From: Thermoflexibacter ruber
GTDB lineage: Bacteria > Bacteroidota > Bacteroidia > Cytophagales > Thermoflexibacteraceae
Direction: 5' to 3'
Length of the DNA stretch: 64,000 bases
NCBI RefSeq assembly: GCF_900113045.1
Contig: NZ_FONY01000030.1
Coordinates: 1 to 64,000 of the forward strand
The translations under genes were made by a program, and so were the position numbers. Of this stretch, positions 7,870 to 17,506 are shown one piece after another (position 1 is the stretch's first letter; every line of letters begins with the position of its first letter). The notes under the pieces were generated by a model that was not told where the DNA came from, ran no database searches, and was given only the letters and a program-made list of their open reading frames with translations.

Positions 7870-9843
7870 ATGTCCTATTTTTTTTCTAAAAAATACTTAT
7901 TAATTGTTGGTTTTTTATTCTTACTGCATTTAGACGTGTTTTCTCGACAGAATGAGATAGACAGTCTAAAACGTCTTTTACTTGTTTCTAAGGACACCGT
8001 TTACATAAAAATCCTCACTGATATATGCTGGAGATACAGAAATATCAACTCTGATTCGGCAGAAAAATATGGGAAAGAAGCCCTCCGATTGGCTGAGAAA
8101 GCCAATAAGCCTTATCTTATTACACTTGCTAACCAATATCTTGGCGTGATTGCTCAAAGTAAAGGGAAATATGCAGAAAGTCTGGAGTACTATTACAAGG
8201 TCATAGAACTTGCTGAGAAGTATAACTACACGGAAAGATTAGGGTATCTTTACCAAAGTATGGGGAGGATGAACCAACAGCAAGGCAACTATGAGCAGGC
8301 TATCAAATATACCCAACAAAGCATAGTTATTTTTAAGAAACTGAATCATCAATTAGGCTTATCTTATTGCTACCTGACCTTAGGAGAAGTTTATACTAAA
8401 ATTCGTGATTACCCCAAAGCTATGAACTTTTACCAGCAATCTTTATCACTTCGCCAAAAAATGAACAGTAAAGAAGGTGTAGGAGCGGTATATTCTCTCA
8501 TCGGAGAAACACTGTTACAGCAAGGGAAGTACGAAGAAGCATTAGAGTCTTTGCGCAAGGCAGAAACTATTTTTTTAAGCTTACAAGATATAAGAGGGCA
8601 GATTACTGTATTCAATAGAATGGCAAGAGTCTATACTTTTCAAAAGAAATGGGAAAATGCCCTTGCTTATTCTAAGAAAAGCGAGCAATTAGCCCAACAA
8701 ACAGGCATTACAGAAATTATCAAAGATGTCTATACGAATATCATAGATATCTATGTTGGTAAAAATGACTATGTCAATGCCTATCATTATCAGCGTATGC
8801 TTTCAGAATACAAAGATAGCCTGTTGGACAGAGAGAAGGAGGAGAAAAATCAAGAAATACAAGCTAAGTACCAGACTGACAAGCGACTGCAAGACATAGA
8901 ACTCCTCAAAGCAGAAAATCAAAACCAACGAATTATCATTTACCTGAGTTTTGTCATCGCTTTTTTATTGCTTATTACAGGTATAGTTTTTTACTTTAAT
9001 ATTCAACAAAGGAAAAGGCATAATGAACAACTACTTTTCCAAAAAAAGCAAATCCAAGACACTAATGATAAGTTAGCGCAATTGAATAAGGACATTTTAG
9101 CCCAAAATGTATCTATTACTCAACAAAAAGAAGAGCAGGAAAAAATCAACCATTTCAAAGATAAACTTTTTTCTATTATCTCCCATGACCTGCGCAATCC
9201 GCTTGCTTCGCTCAAAGGTGCGCTTGAGCTATTAAATGCAGACTTTTTGTCCGCACAGGAGAAAAATAATTTGATAGATAGGCTCTCTAATGACTTACAA
9301 GCAACTTCTTACCTTTTGGACAATCTACTCAACTGGACAAGAACACAGATGCAAGGATTGAAAATAGATAAAACAGAAGTAAACCTAAGCAGCATAATAG
9401 AAGAAAACTTTAACTTGTTCAGACCTCAAGCTGAGAACAAAAAAATATCGCTACAATCTAATATTCCTGCGGATATTTATGTTACGGCAGATGTAGAAAT
9501 GACCAAGCTAATAGTACGAAACTTGATTCATAATGCTATCAAATATACCTCTTTTATGGGAACTGTCAGGGTCAATGCTTTTCTTATAGATGACTATGTA
9601 ATTACGGCTGTGCAGGATACAGGAAGGGGAATGACTAAGCAAGAACAAGACAAACTTTTTGGAATCGAGCATTTTTCTAAGCAAGGTACGTCTAATGAGA
9701 AAGGGAGTGGCTTGGGTCTGCTCCTTGTCAAAGATTTCGTAGAAAAAAACAATGGCACAATTTGGGTAGAAAGTATTGAAAATGAAGGTAGTACATTTAG
9801 CTTTACCCTGCCCAGAGTGTATAAAGGAGGTCATTCTTCATGA
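7870..9843 (+). CDS. TPR-containing sensor histidine kinase (first of tandem pair)
   Basis: A 657-residue membrane histidine kinase. A signal-anchor (residues 8-25) exports a sensor region of about six tetratricopeptide repeats (roughly residues 45-320; e.g. GNYEQAIKYTQQSI, GKYEEALESLRKAE). One membrane segment follows (about 356-378, IIIYLSFVIAFLLLITGIVF), then a coiled coil, HisKA with phospho-acceptor H439 in FSIISHDLRNPLASLKG, and a HATPase with N-box NLIHNAIKYT, G1 DTGRGM and G2 GSGLGLLLVK. No receiver or DNA-binding domain is attached and no response regulator lies nearby. The stop codon overlaps the next kinase start (ATGA, 9840-9843), implying translational coupling with its paralogue. 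Confidence 0.92.
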   Translation: MSYFFSKKYLLIVGFLFLLHLDVFSRQNEIDSLKRLLLVSKDTVYIKILTDICWRYRNINSDSAEKYGKEALRLAEKANKPYLITLANQYLGVIAQSKGKYAESLEYYYKVIELAEKYNYTERLGYLYQSMGRMNQQQGNYEQAIKYTQQSIVIFKKLNHQLGLSYCYLTLGEVYTKIRDYPKAMNFYQQSLSLRQKMNSKEGVGAVYSLIGETLLQQGKYEEALESLRKAETIFLSLQDIRGQITVFNRMARVYTFQKKWENALAYSKKSEQLAQQTGITEIIKDVYTNIIDIYVGKNDYVNAYHYQRMLSEYKDSLLDREKEEKNQEIQAKYQTDKRLQDIELLKAENQNQRIIIYLSFVIAFLLLITGIVFYFNIQQRKRHNEQLLFQKKQIQDTNDKLAQLNKDILAQNVSITQQKEEQEKINHFKDKLFSIISHDLRNPLASLKGALELLNADFLSAQEKNNLIDRLSNDLQATSYLLDNLLNWTRTQMQGLKIDKTEVNLSSIIEENFNLFRPQAENKKISLQSNIPADIYVTADVEMTKLIVRNLIHNAIKYTSFMGTVRVNAFLIDDYVITAVQDTGRGMTKQEQDKLFGIEHFSKQGTSNEKGSGLGLLLVKDFVEKNNGTIWVESIENEGSTFSFTLPRVYKGGHSS

Positions 9844-11801
9844 AAGGGTATTTTTTTAAAATATTTTTACTTATTTATATCTTTTTTATTCACTTTCACC
9901 TCTCGGCACAAGTCAATAGAACTGATAGCTTAGAAATTATTTTACCTACTCTTACCGAAGACTCATTGAAAACGGCTGTATTGGTAGAACTATGCTGGGC
10001 TTATCGCAATATTAACATTAAAAAATCAGCGACATATTGCCAACAAGCCGAGAAATTGGCTCGTTCTAAACAATACACATATTTGCTTGCCAAAACGCTT
10101 AATCATCTTGGCTTGCTTCATAACAATAAAGCTGAGTATGACTTAGCTTTAGCTTATTATTTTGAGGCGTTAGGCATTGCTCAAACCAATTTGCATCAAG
10201 ACCAACTTGGCTATGCTTACCACAGCATTGCTGAAATTTATCGGAAAGACGAGCATAAAATACATCAAGCCCTCGTTTTTGTGAATAAAGCCTCACAAAT
10301 TTTTAAGGAAGGTAATTTTCCTGATGGCGTTGCTTTTTGTCATCTTACCTTAGGACGTATTGATACAGGGAGAAAAGCCTATCAGTCCGCACAAAAAAAT
10401 TATTCCATTGCTCTAAAAATTTGGAAAGAACTCAACAATGAAAACCTCATTGCCAATGTGTATTTTGACATGGGAGGGCTTTACAAAGAGCAAAAAGACT
10501 ACGAACAAGCATACACTTATCTGTACAGAGCTAATCTCACATTTAATAAGCTGAACAATATTAGGGGAAAGTTGTTGGTGCTAAATCAGTTAGCAGATAT
10601 TAATTTATTACAAAACCAGCCTGACTCTGTTATCATAAAATTGCAACATGGACTTTCTGTAGCTAAAAATTCTGGGATTACAGAACTTATAGAAGAATTT
10701 TATACATATTTAGCCAGTATTTACGCTTTTCAAAAAAATTATCAACAAGCCTACCAATACGAAAAAATCCTCAACCACTTCAAAGACAGCATCAAACAAA
10801 TAGAGAGAAACACTCAAATCGTTGAAACGGAAACTAAATATGACGTTACTAATAAGGTAAAAGCCATTCAAACCTTACAGCAGCAAAACGAAGAGAAGCA
10901 AGATATGCTTTATTTGCTTGGCATCGTGCTTTTAGGAACGATTATCATAGGCGTTTTTCTTTACAAAAATATCCGACAAAAACAAGAAGTCAATAGACAG
11001 CTAATTTTTCAAAGAGAGCAAATTAAAATACAAAACAACCAACTTGCACGCCTCAATGATGAAATCCTATTACAAAAAGAAGAACAAGTAAAACTCAATG
11101 CTTTTAAAAATAAACTGTTTTCTATCATTTCTCACGACCTACGCAATCCTCTGGCTTCATTGAAGGGAGCTATTTTACTTTTTAAAACACACCTATTGAC
11201 GGATTCAGAACAAGATAGTTTGATAGATAAGCTCTCTAATGATTTACAATCTACCTCTTACCTGCTCGACAATTTGTTGAACTGGACGCGCAGTCAAATG
11301 CAAGGTTTAAAAATATACCCCCAAACGGTTGTTTTATATGAATTAGTACAGGAAAATATAGAACTACTAACTTCTCAAGCCCAATTGAAAAATATCCATT
11401 TAGAAAATCAAATACCTAAAAATATAACTGTTTTTGCAGATGTAGAAATGATTAAAACTCTAATACGCAATCTCTTGCATAATGCAATAAAGTATAGTTT
11501 TCCTAAAGGAGTGGTACTTATTTCCGCCTATGTAAGTGAAGAAAAACAATGCGTAATCGTTGATGTCAAAGATAATGGCAGGGGCATAAGCAAAGAAGAG
11601 ATGAGTAAGCTATTTGGTAGCACCCATTTTTCTAAGCATGGCACAGCCAACGAAAAAGGAAGTGGCTTGGGTTTGCTTTTAAGTAAGGAATTTGTAGAAA
11701 AAAATGGAGGAGAATTATGGGTAGAAAGTGTTGAAAACAAAGGGAGTATATTTAGCTTCTCTCTACCATACGAGAGAGCAACTGAATATTACATTAAATA
11801 G
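9840..11801 (+). CDS. TPR-containing sensor histidine kinase (second of tandem pair)
   Basis: A 653-residue paralogue of the preceding kinase with the same order of parts: signal-anchor (about 5-22), TPR array (about 40-310, e.g. YDLALAYYFEALGIA, KDYEQAYTYLYRA), membrane segment near residue 355 (YLLGIVLLGTIIIGVFLY), coiled coil, HisKA with H432 in FSIISHDLRNPLASLKGA, N-box NLLHNAIKYS, G1 DNGRGIS and G2 GSGLGLLLSK. The kinase halves are much more alike than the sensor halves, as expected of a duplication followed by sensor divergence. It starts inside the stop of the first kinase and is followed after 9 bp by the DUF2520 gene. Confidence 0.92.
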   Translation: MKGYFFKIFLLIYIFFIHFHLSAQVNRTDSLEIILPTLTEDSLKTAVLVELCWAYRNINIKKSATYCQQAEKLARSKQYTYLLAKTLNHLGLLHNNKAEYDLALAYYFEALGIAQTNLHQDQLGYAYHSIAEIYRKDEHKIHQALVFVNKASQIFKEGNFPDGVAFCHLTLGRIDTGRKAYQSAQKNYSIALKIWKELNNENLIANVYFDMGGLYKEQKDYEQAYTYLYRANLTFNKLNNIRGKLLVLNQLADINLLQNQPDSVIIKLQHGLSVAKNSGITELIEEFYTYLASIYAFQKNYQQAYQYEKILNHFKDSIKQIERNTQIVETETKYDVTNKVKAIQTLQQQNEEKQDMLYLLGIVLLGTIIIGVFLYKNIRQKQEVNRQLIFQREQIKIQNNQLARLNDEILLQKEEQVKLNAFKNKLFSIISHDLRNPLASLKGAILLFKTHLLTDSEQDSLIDKLSNDLQSTSYLLDNLLNWTRSQMQGLKIYPQTVVLYELVQENIELLTSQAQLKNIHLENQIPKNITVFADVEMIKTLIRNLLHNAIKYSFPKGVVLISAYVSEEKQCVIVDVKDNGRGISKEEMSKLFGSTHFSKHGTANEKGSGLGLLLSKEFVEKNGGELWVESVENKGSIFSFSLPYERATEYYIK

Positions 11802-11810
11802 ATAGGCATT

Positions 11811-12596
11811 ATGTTTAGAATTGCTATTATAGGAGCGGGCAATGTAGCTTGGCACTTAGCAAGTAATTTAGAAAAAGAAGGGCATCAAATCACAGAGGTT
11901 TATAGCCGTAATTTAGCCAACGCCAAAGCATTAGCACGGACATTATGGAACGCTAAACCTACCAATAGCTTAGACTTTAGTCATTCACAAGCAAGTATTT
12001 TCTTAGTATGTGTTAGTGATAATGCTCTCCAAGAGGTAATAGAGCAGATTGCTTTGCCTGAGGAGGTGATTATCGCGCATACCTCTGGGACACATTCATT
12101 AGAGATATTAGAAAGAGCCAATGCCTATATTGGCGTTTTCTACCCTTTGCAGACCTTTACCAAAGACAAAGAAGTAAACTTTAAAAATGTGCCTATTTGC
12201 TTGGAAGCAAACGAAGCAGAAGTTTTAGAAGTATTGATAGAGTTGGCGGAGAGTATTAGCTCCCAAGTATATGAAATTAGCACACCTCAACGCCAAGTAT
12301 TGCACTTGTCGGCAGTCTTTGCTTGTAACTTCACTAATTTTTTGTTCACTATTAGTAAAGAAATTTTAGAAAGAAACGAAATGCCCTTTGACCTGCTCCA
12401 AAATCTAATACAAGAAACCGTACAAAAAGCGTTTGTACTATCTCCTGAAAATGCTCAAACAGGACCTGCCAAAAGAGGAGATACAAGCATTGTAGAGAAA
12501 CACTTGACTCTTTTAGAAAGCTACCCCGTAGAGTGGAAAGTCCTATATGAACTTTTTACCCAACAAATCAGGGCTTATTACCAAAACATTACCTAA
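11811..12596 (+). CDS. Rossmann-like and DUF2520 domain protein (oxidoreductase-like)
   Basis: A 261-residue cytoplasmic protein. The N-terminus is a dinucleotide-binding Rossmann motif (FRIAIIGAGNVAWHLASNLEKEG), like the F420-dependent NADP reductase and pyrroline-5-carboxylate reductase group, and the rest fits the DUF2520 helical C-terminal domain (LSAVFACNFTNFLFTIS... GPAKRGDTSIVEKHL). Its reaction is unknown to me. It follows the tandem kinases after 9 bp and probably shares their transcript. Its last 8 bp overlap the convergent lipoprotein gene on the other strand. Confidence 0.85.
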   Translation: MFRIAIIGAGNVAWHLASNLEKEGHQITEVYSRNLANAKALARTLWNAKPTNSLDFSHSQASIFLVCVSDNALQEVIEQIALPEEVIIAHTSGTHSLEILERANAYIGVFYPLQTFTKDKEVNFKNVPICLEANEAEVLEVLIELAESISSQVYEISTPQRQVLHLSAVFACNFTNFLFTISKEILERNEMPFDLLQNLIQETVQKAFVLSPENAQTGPAKRGDTSIVEKHLTLLESYPVEWKVLYELFTQQIRAYYQNIT

Positions 12597-13476
12597 TTAA
12601 ATCTGTCAAGTCATTGGCTCTCAAGACCTGTACATAAGTTGGTTCGGCATTATTAGGATTAAGTCTAAATACTCCTGCATCTCCTTGATTGAGTGTGGAT
12701 AGCACAGGATTGAGATTAGGCGGAACACTGGGGTAGCCTACATGAGTAATAAAGAGAATATTCCTATTACTGATAGCCTGTTCCCTAATAAGCCTAAAAG
12801 TATTAGCATAGCGATTGGCTTCGTCATAGACATAATAAGTCAGCAAAGGAGATGTTTCTATGTTTACGCCTAAGTTCATGAATTGGGCAGTTTGTATGCA
12901 TCGACAATACTCGCTGGAGATAATCCTGCCCACAGGAATTTTTAATACCCTCAAGGCTCGCCCCATTTTCTCAGACTGTACTCGCCCGTCGGGAATAGTT
13001 AGTTGGCGGGCTACGGTATTATCACAGCTTTTCCACCAATTAGTAGAGAAATCTCTGAAAGTATCCGAGCCATTGGCGGCAAGTGCATGACGAAACGAAA
13101 GTACATGACCACCTCTACGCAAAGCGCGAAATAGCTGTACCTGTGGACTTACAATAAAAGTACGTTGGATTTTTTGGGAAGTATCTGCCTTATTAATGAG
13201 TTGAACGGTGTAAATGCCTACATTTCTGGGAGTCCGATAAACAATATTAGTGCTATCACTGTTAGCACTAATAAAAATACCTCCATTGGCTTGAAGGATT
13301 CGCAAGCGGATAGATACATTCGCAGTAAACACAATATTAGTATCTGTGGGGACAAGCAGGCTATCGGCTACCTCACTTACCAAAGCCAAATTAGGACGAT
13401 TTTCCTCTTTTTTGCAGCTTGTCAGTAAGTAAGAGATAAGTAAAGAAAGAGTAGCTATGAGAAATATTTTTTTCAT
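12589..13476 (-). CDS. Lipoprotein with histidine phosphatase domain
   Basis: A 295-residue lipoprotein. The signal peptide ends in a lipobox (SYLLTSCKKEE, Cys near 21). Residues about 25-115 form an Ig-like beta region (LLVPTDTNIVFTANVS...). A histidine-phosphatase (phosphoglycerate mutase-like) domain follows, with the phospho-acceptor motif altered from RHG to RHA (VLSFRHALAANGSDTF), a downstream SSEYCRCIQTAQ segment and a second catalytic His in LFITHVGYP. Substrate unknown; it would sit on a membrane facing the periplasm. Convergent with, and overlapping by 8 bp, the DUF2520 gene. Confidence 0.8.
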   Translation of the reverse strand: MKKIFLIATLSLLISYLLTSCKKEENRPNLALVSEVADSLLVPTDTNIVFTANVSIRLRILQANGGIFISANSDSTNIVYRTPRNVGIYTVQLINKADTSQKIQRTFIVSPQVQLFRALRRGGHVLSFRHALAANGSDTFRDFSTNWWKSCDNTVARQLTIPDGRVQSEKMGRALRVLKIPVGRIISSEYCRCIQTAQFMNLGVNIETSPLLTYYVYDEANRYANTFRLIREQAISNRNILFITHVGYPSVPPNLNPVLSTLNQGDAGVFRLNPNNAEPTYVQVLRANDLTDLIR

Positions 13477-13559
13477 AAGTTTTTATATCAAATTTTCTAC
13501 AAAAATAAGCTAATTCTTGCATAGAGATTCTCCCCTATCTATTAATTTTTTTAATTATT

Positions 13560-13589
13560 TTTGTAAAGAATAAATAACTCTTATTTTTG
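13560..13589 (+). promoter_or_regulatory. Bacteroidota sigma-A promoter of the TerB-like gene
   Basis: TTTG (13560-13563) and TATTTTTG (13582-13589) are separated by 18 bases, matching the -33 TTTG / -7 TAnnTTTG arrangement. The ATG of the downstream gene is at 13614, leaving a leader of under 20 nt. Confidence 0.6.
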
Positions 13590-13613
13590 CAAATAACTAA
13601 TTGTTCAGCATAA

Positions 13614-13979
13614 ATGAGTAGCGAAGAGAAAAAAGCCTTTCTTTTACTGAAAAATGTGATTTTTAATTATCATGGTCGTGATGAAGACGAGCAGCAAATT
13701 ATTGAGGAAACTGTAGCAGAGTTAGATGCTGAAAAAGAACAAAAATGGGCTGAGGAGTTTATTGCAGAGGATTACTATGATGCTTTTGATAGAGCAAGAA
13801 ATTATTTGAGCAATGTAATGAATAGCCTTGACAAGAAAACCCGCATTCATTTTTTAGAATCCGTACACGAAGCAAACAATAAAAAAGGTTACATTAGCGA
13901 AATGGAGGCTATTGCAATGATTACTTTTGCAAGAGATTGGGATATTGAGAATGAATTTATAGAGATTATTAAAAGATAA
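13614..13979 (+). CDS. Small acidic TerB-like protein
   Basis: A 121-residue, strongly acidic, all-helical cytoplasmic protein. The C-terminal helices (FLESVHEANNKKGYISEMEAIAMITFARDW..) resemble the TerB/DjlA-type helical fold, where a late acidic motif precedes a helix monitoring 'next start' steps, but the match is weak and the function unknown. It stands alone behind a clear promoter, with 157 bp to the following gene. Confidence 0.55.
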   Translation: MSSEEKKAFLLLKNVIFNYHGRDEDEQQIIEETVAELDAEKEQKWAEEFIAEDYYDAFDRARNYLSNVMNSLDKKTRIHFLESVHEANNKKGYISEMEAIAMITFARDWDIENEFIEIIKR

Positions 13980-14136
13980 AGTCTTGTTTTTTGCAAAGAC
14001 GTCTAACAACCTTACTTGAAGTTACTCATTATAAAATCAACAGAATCAATAAAAACCTTACTTAGCCTAAGTCCATCTTTAAATAACATTTTCCTGCCTA
14101 CTTTTACATACATCAACATTATTTTTTTGAAGTCCC

Positions 14137-16545
14137 ATGAAAAACAAACTGAATCAATCACTTGGTAACTATATCGCTCATTTTCCTATAGAAAATGGTT
14201 TACAGTTTGAAACTACTTTGGGTAAGTTTCAGCTTATTGTTTATCAACATTCTATTATTCGTTTGAGGATTGTAAAAGAAGATTTTGAAGAGCGAGATTT
14301 TTCCTATTCCGTGATTGCCAAACCTGAGCCTTTGAGTTTTTTAATGGAAGAAAATGGCAATTCTTTCCGACTTATTACCAATACCTTGACGCTCCAAATC
14401 TCAAAAAATCCCATGCGTTTTTCTTTTTTTACCAAAGAAGGAAAACTTATCAACCAAGACGATGCTGCCTTCGGTACTTCGTGGATTGGAGAGCAGGTTA
14501 CTACTTATAAAATCTTGCAAGAAGGAGAACATTTCATTGGTTTAGGAGAAAAAACTGGCAATCTTGACCGCAGGGGACGTGCTTTTACGCACTGGAATAC
14601 TGACCGATTTGGCTATGATGAGGACTCAGACATGATTTATGCCTCTTTCCCTTTTTACATTGGGATAAATCAGAATTTGGCTTATGGAATTTTCATGGAC
14701 AATTCTTACAAATCTCATTTCAACTTTGGGGCATCTAATGACAGGTTTGTTTCTTTTTGCGCTGAAGATGGTGAGATGAATTACTATTTTATTCATAATG
14801 AATCTGTAAGCAAAATTATAGAGGACTATACCTTCCTCACAGGTAGAATGGAAATGCCTCCGCTTTGGAGTTTGGGCTATCAGCAGTGTCGCTATAGCTA
14901 CTACCCTGAGAGCGAAGTCCTTACCTTAGCCAGAACTTTCCGAGAAAAGCAAATTCCTGCTGATGTGATTTACTTGGATATTCACTATATGCAGGATTAT
15001 AAACTATTTACATGGGACGAAAAACGTTTTCCTGAGCCTGAGAAACTTATCAAAAAGTTAGAAGAAATGGGGTTCAAAGTAGTAGTGATGTGCGACCCGG
15101 GTATTAAGGTGGAAAAAGGCTACAAACCTTACGACAAAGCGATAAAAAAAGACCTTTTTGTTAAATATCCTGACGGAACGCCTTATACTGCCCAAGTCTG
15201 GCCTGGGTGGTGTCATTTTCCCGATTTTACTAAAGAGGAAACTCGGGCATGGTGGGGCGAAAGTTTTAAAGAGTATGTAAGCATGGGTTTAGAAGGCTTT
15301 TGGAACGACATGAACGAGCCTGCCTCTTGGGGACAGCGAACTCCTGACCTCATAGAGTTTGACATGGACGGTGAGAAAGCTTCTTTCAAAAGGGTGCATA
15401 ATCTCTATGGTATGCAAATGACAAGAGCAACTTTTGAGGGAACAAAAAAACTGCTCAAAGGCAGGCGACCTTTCTTGCTTACTCGTTCTGCTTTTTGCGG
15501 AAGTCAAAGATTTACAGCCATTTGGACAGGAGATAATACTTCCTCTGACGAACACATGATGACGGGTATTCGCTTAGTCAATGCGCTTGGGCTTTCAGGT
15601 ATGCCCGTCGCTGGCTATGATGTAGGTGGTTTTATTGGCGAACCTTCGGTGGCTCTTTTTGCGCGTTGGCTCTCTATAGGGGCTTTTTCTGCTTTCTTTC
15701 GCGGACATAGCATGATTAACTCCAAAGACCAAGAGCCTTGGAGCTACGGCGAGGAGGTAGAAGACATTGCTCGTAATTATATTTCATTGAGATACAAGCT
15801 CTTGCCTTATATTTACTCTTACTTTTATGAAGCCACCCGCAATGGCTTGCCCGTAGTGCGTAGCTTGGCGATTGACTATACTTTTGACGAAAACATTTAC
15901 TCCCCAAAGTTCCAAAATCAATACCTGTTTGGAGCAAATCTACTCGTTTGCCCTGTAGAAAGCTACAAAGAAATCACCAAAGTTTATCTACCCAAAGGAG
16001 CATGGTATTACCTCTATTCCAATACTTTATACCAAGGAGGAGAGGAAATTTATGCAGACTGCCCTCTGGAATTGTTACCTGTGTATGTAAAGGCAGGAGG
16101 CATCTTGCTCATGCAATCTTTGGTACAAAGTACAGGTGAAAAACACGATGGCATATTGGAAGTTCATGTTTACTATGGCACAGAAGGCTCTACTTTTATC
16201 TATTACGAAGATGACGGCAAAACCTATAAATATGAGAAAGGTAAGTATTACAAACGTAATATTTCTTATTTTCCTGAAAATCAAGCTATTGTTTTTTCTA
16301 TGGTAGAAGGAGATTACAAAAGTAGTTTTGATAAAATCAAATTAGTTTTGCACAATTTTGAGGGAGTAAAGAAAAACATAGAAGTAAACAATGAAAAGGT
16401 AAAAGTGATTAAAGAAGAACTTGAACTCCTGCCTCCTGTATCAAGTTTTGACCCACTTGGCAAGCAAAATACGAGCATCAAACAGATAAATAAAGTAGCA
16501 TTATTTGAAAATAGTGATAAAGAAATCATAGTAAGACTATCGTAA
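14137..16545 (+). CDS. Alpha-glucosidase, glycoside hydrolase family 31
   Basis: An 802-residue GH31 enzyme hydrolysing terminal alpha-glucosidic bonds. The N-terminal galactose-mutarotase-like domain leads into the catalytic barrel. The nucleophile is D391 in GFWNDMNEPASW and the acid/base D466 in WTGDNTSS, both canonical; GEKTGNLDRRGRAFTHWN and FFRGHSMINSKDQEPW are further family landmarks. The C-terminal beta-sandwich and DUF5110-like part (TFIYYEDDGKTYKYEKG) are complete. No signal peptide is seen, so it probably acts in the cytoplasm on imported oligosaccharides. A stand-alone gene, convergent with aroE. Confidence 0.95.
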   Translation: MKNKLNQSLGNYIAHFPIENGLQFETTLGKFQLIVYQHSIIRLRIVKEDFEERDFSYSVIAKPEPLSFLMEENGNSFRLITNTLTLQISKNPMRFSFFTKEGKLINQDDAAFGTSWIGEQVTTYKILQEGEHFIGLGEKTGNLDRRGRAFTHWNTDRFGYDEDSDMIYASFPFYIGINQNLAYGIFMDNSYKSHFNFGASNDRFVSFCAEDGEMNYYFIHNESVSKIIEDYTFLTGRMEMPPLWSLGYQQCRYSYYPESEVLTLARTFREKQIPADVIYLDIHYMQDYKLFTWDEKRFPEPEKLIKKLEEMGFKVVVMCDPGIKVEKGYKPYDKAIKKDLFVKYPDGTPYTAQVWPGWCHFPDFTKEETRAWWGESFKEYVSMGLEGFWNDMNEPASWGQRTPDLIEFDMDGEKASFKRVHNLYGMQMTRATFEGTKKLLKGRRPFLLTRSAFCGSQRFTAIWTGDNTSSDEHMMTGIRLVNALGLSGMPVAGYDVGGFIGEPSVALFARWLSIGAFSAFFRGHSMINSKDQEPWSYGEEVEDIARNYISLRYKLLPYIYSYFYEATRNGLPVVRSLAIDYTFDENIYSPKFQNQYLFGANLLVCPVESYKEITKVYLPKGAWYYLYSNTLYQGGEEIYADCPLELLPVYVKAGGILLMQSLVQSTGEKHDGILEVHVYYGTEGSTFIYYEDDGKTYKYEKGKYYKRNISYFPENQAIVFSMVEGDYKSSFDKIKLVLHNFEGVKKNIEVNNEKVKVIKEELELLPPVSSFDPLGKQNTSIKQINKVALFENSDKEIIVRLS

Positions 16546-16563
16546 CATCTTAACTATTTCCAA

Positions 16564-17304
16564 TTATTCATTCCAAATTTCCCATGATTTCTCGGCTTGG
16601 AGGTAAAGCATCTCCAAGCCATTTTTAACATTCGCCCCATTTTCTGCTCCTTTTTGCATAAATAGCGTATTTTCAGGATTATACACTAAGTCGTAGAGGT
16701 AATGATTTTCACCTAATAGGTGATAAGGAATCTCTGGGCAAGTTTCTATAAGAGGATACATTCCTAAGGGAGTAGTGTTGATAATGAGTTGATGAGATGA
16801 GAAAAAATCTTCATTTAACTGATTGTAAGTCAAAATATCAGGTTTTTCTGAATTTCTTGACACATACCTGTAAGGAATGTTCAAATCTTCTAAAACCACT
16901 TTGACGGCTTTTGAGGCTCCTCCCGTCCCCAAAATGAGGGCTTTGACCTCTGTATTTCCTGCTAAAAATTTTTCTAAGGAAATTTTAAACCCGTAATAAT
17001 CTGAGTTATAGCCTTTTAATTTTTTATTTTCTTGAATCTTAATGACATTGACTGCTCCTACGCGCTCTGCGGCAGGGTCTATTTCATGCAGAAAAGGTAA
17101 TACTTCTAATTTGTAAGGAATCGTAACATTTAAGCCTTTTAAATTTTCTTGATTCTCAATTAATTGAGGGAAATCATCAATACTTGGGATTTCAAAAAGT
17201 TCATACACTACTTGTTTAATCTGCTCTCTTTCAAACTTTTCTGTAAAGTACTTTTTTGAGAAAGAATGAGTAAGTTTCTTTCCGATTAAGCCAAAAATGC
17301 GCAT
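16564..17304 (-). CDS. aroE: Shikimate dehydrogenase
   Basis: A 246-residue NADP-dependent shikimate dehydrogenase (3-dehydroshikimate to shikimate, aromatic amino-acid pathway). Landmarks: substrate-binding S14 and S16 in GKKLTHSFSKKYF, catalytic K65 in GLNVTIPYK, the nucleotide loop LGTGGASKAV, and the NTTPLGMYP segment. Slightly shorter than the E. coli enzyme, as is usual in Bacteroidota. No other aro gene is adjacent. Confidence 0.93.
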   Translation of the reverse strand: MRIFGLIGKKLTHSFSKKYFTEKFEREQIKQVVYELFEIPSIDDFPQLIENQENLKGLNVTIPYKLEVLPFLHEIDPAAERVGAVNVIKIQENKKLKGYNSDYYGFKISLEKFLAGNTEVKALILGTGGASKAVKVVLEDLNIPYRYVSRNSEKPDILTYNQLNEDFFSSHQLIINTTPLGMYPLIETCPEIPYHLLGENHYLYDLVYNPENTLFMQKGAENGANVKNGLEMLYLQAEKSWEIWNE

Positions 17305-17506
17305 ATTTTCAAAATTTTAAATAGTTTTTTTTTGCAACTTTTGTCGAGAAAATTGGGTTTAAAAAGGAAATCCAGTCGGCAAATTTGTAAAACAATCCAC
17401 TAATTTAAAGTCAAAATAAATTAAAATATTTTAACTTTTAAAACTAAGATATTTGCAAATTAATTCTTAAATTGCTTTTGTAAGAATCATAAACCTAAAT
17501 AATGCT

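Noticed and set aside
9508-9834. Minus-strand open frame inside the first kinase
   Set aside because: Antisense to the HATPase domain; no domain pattern.
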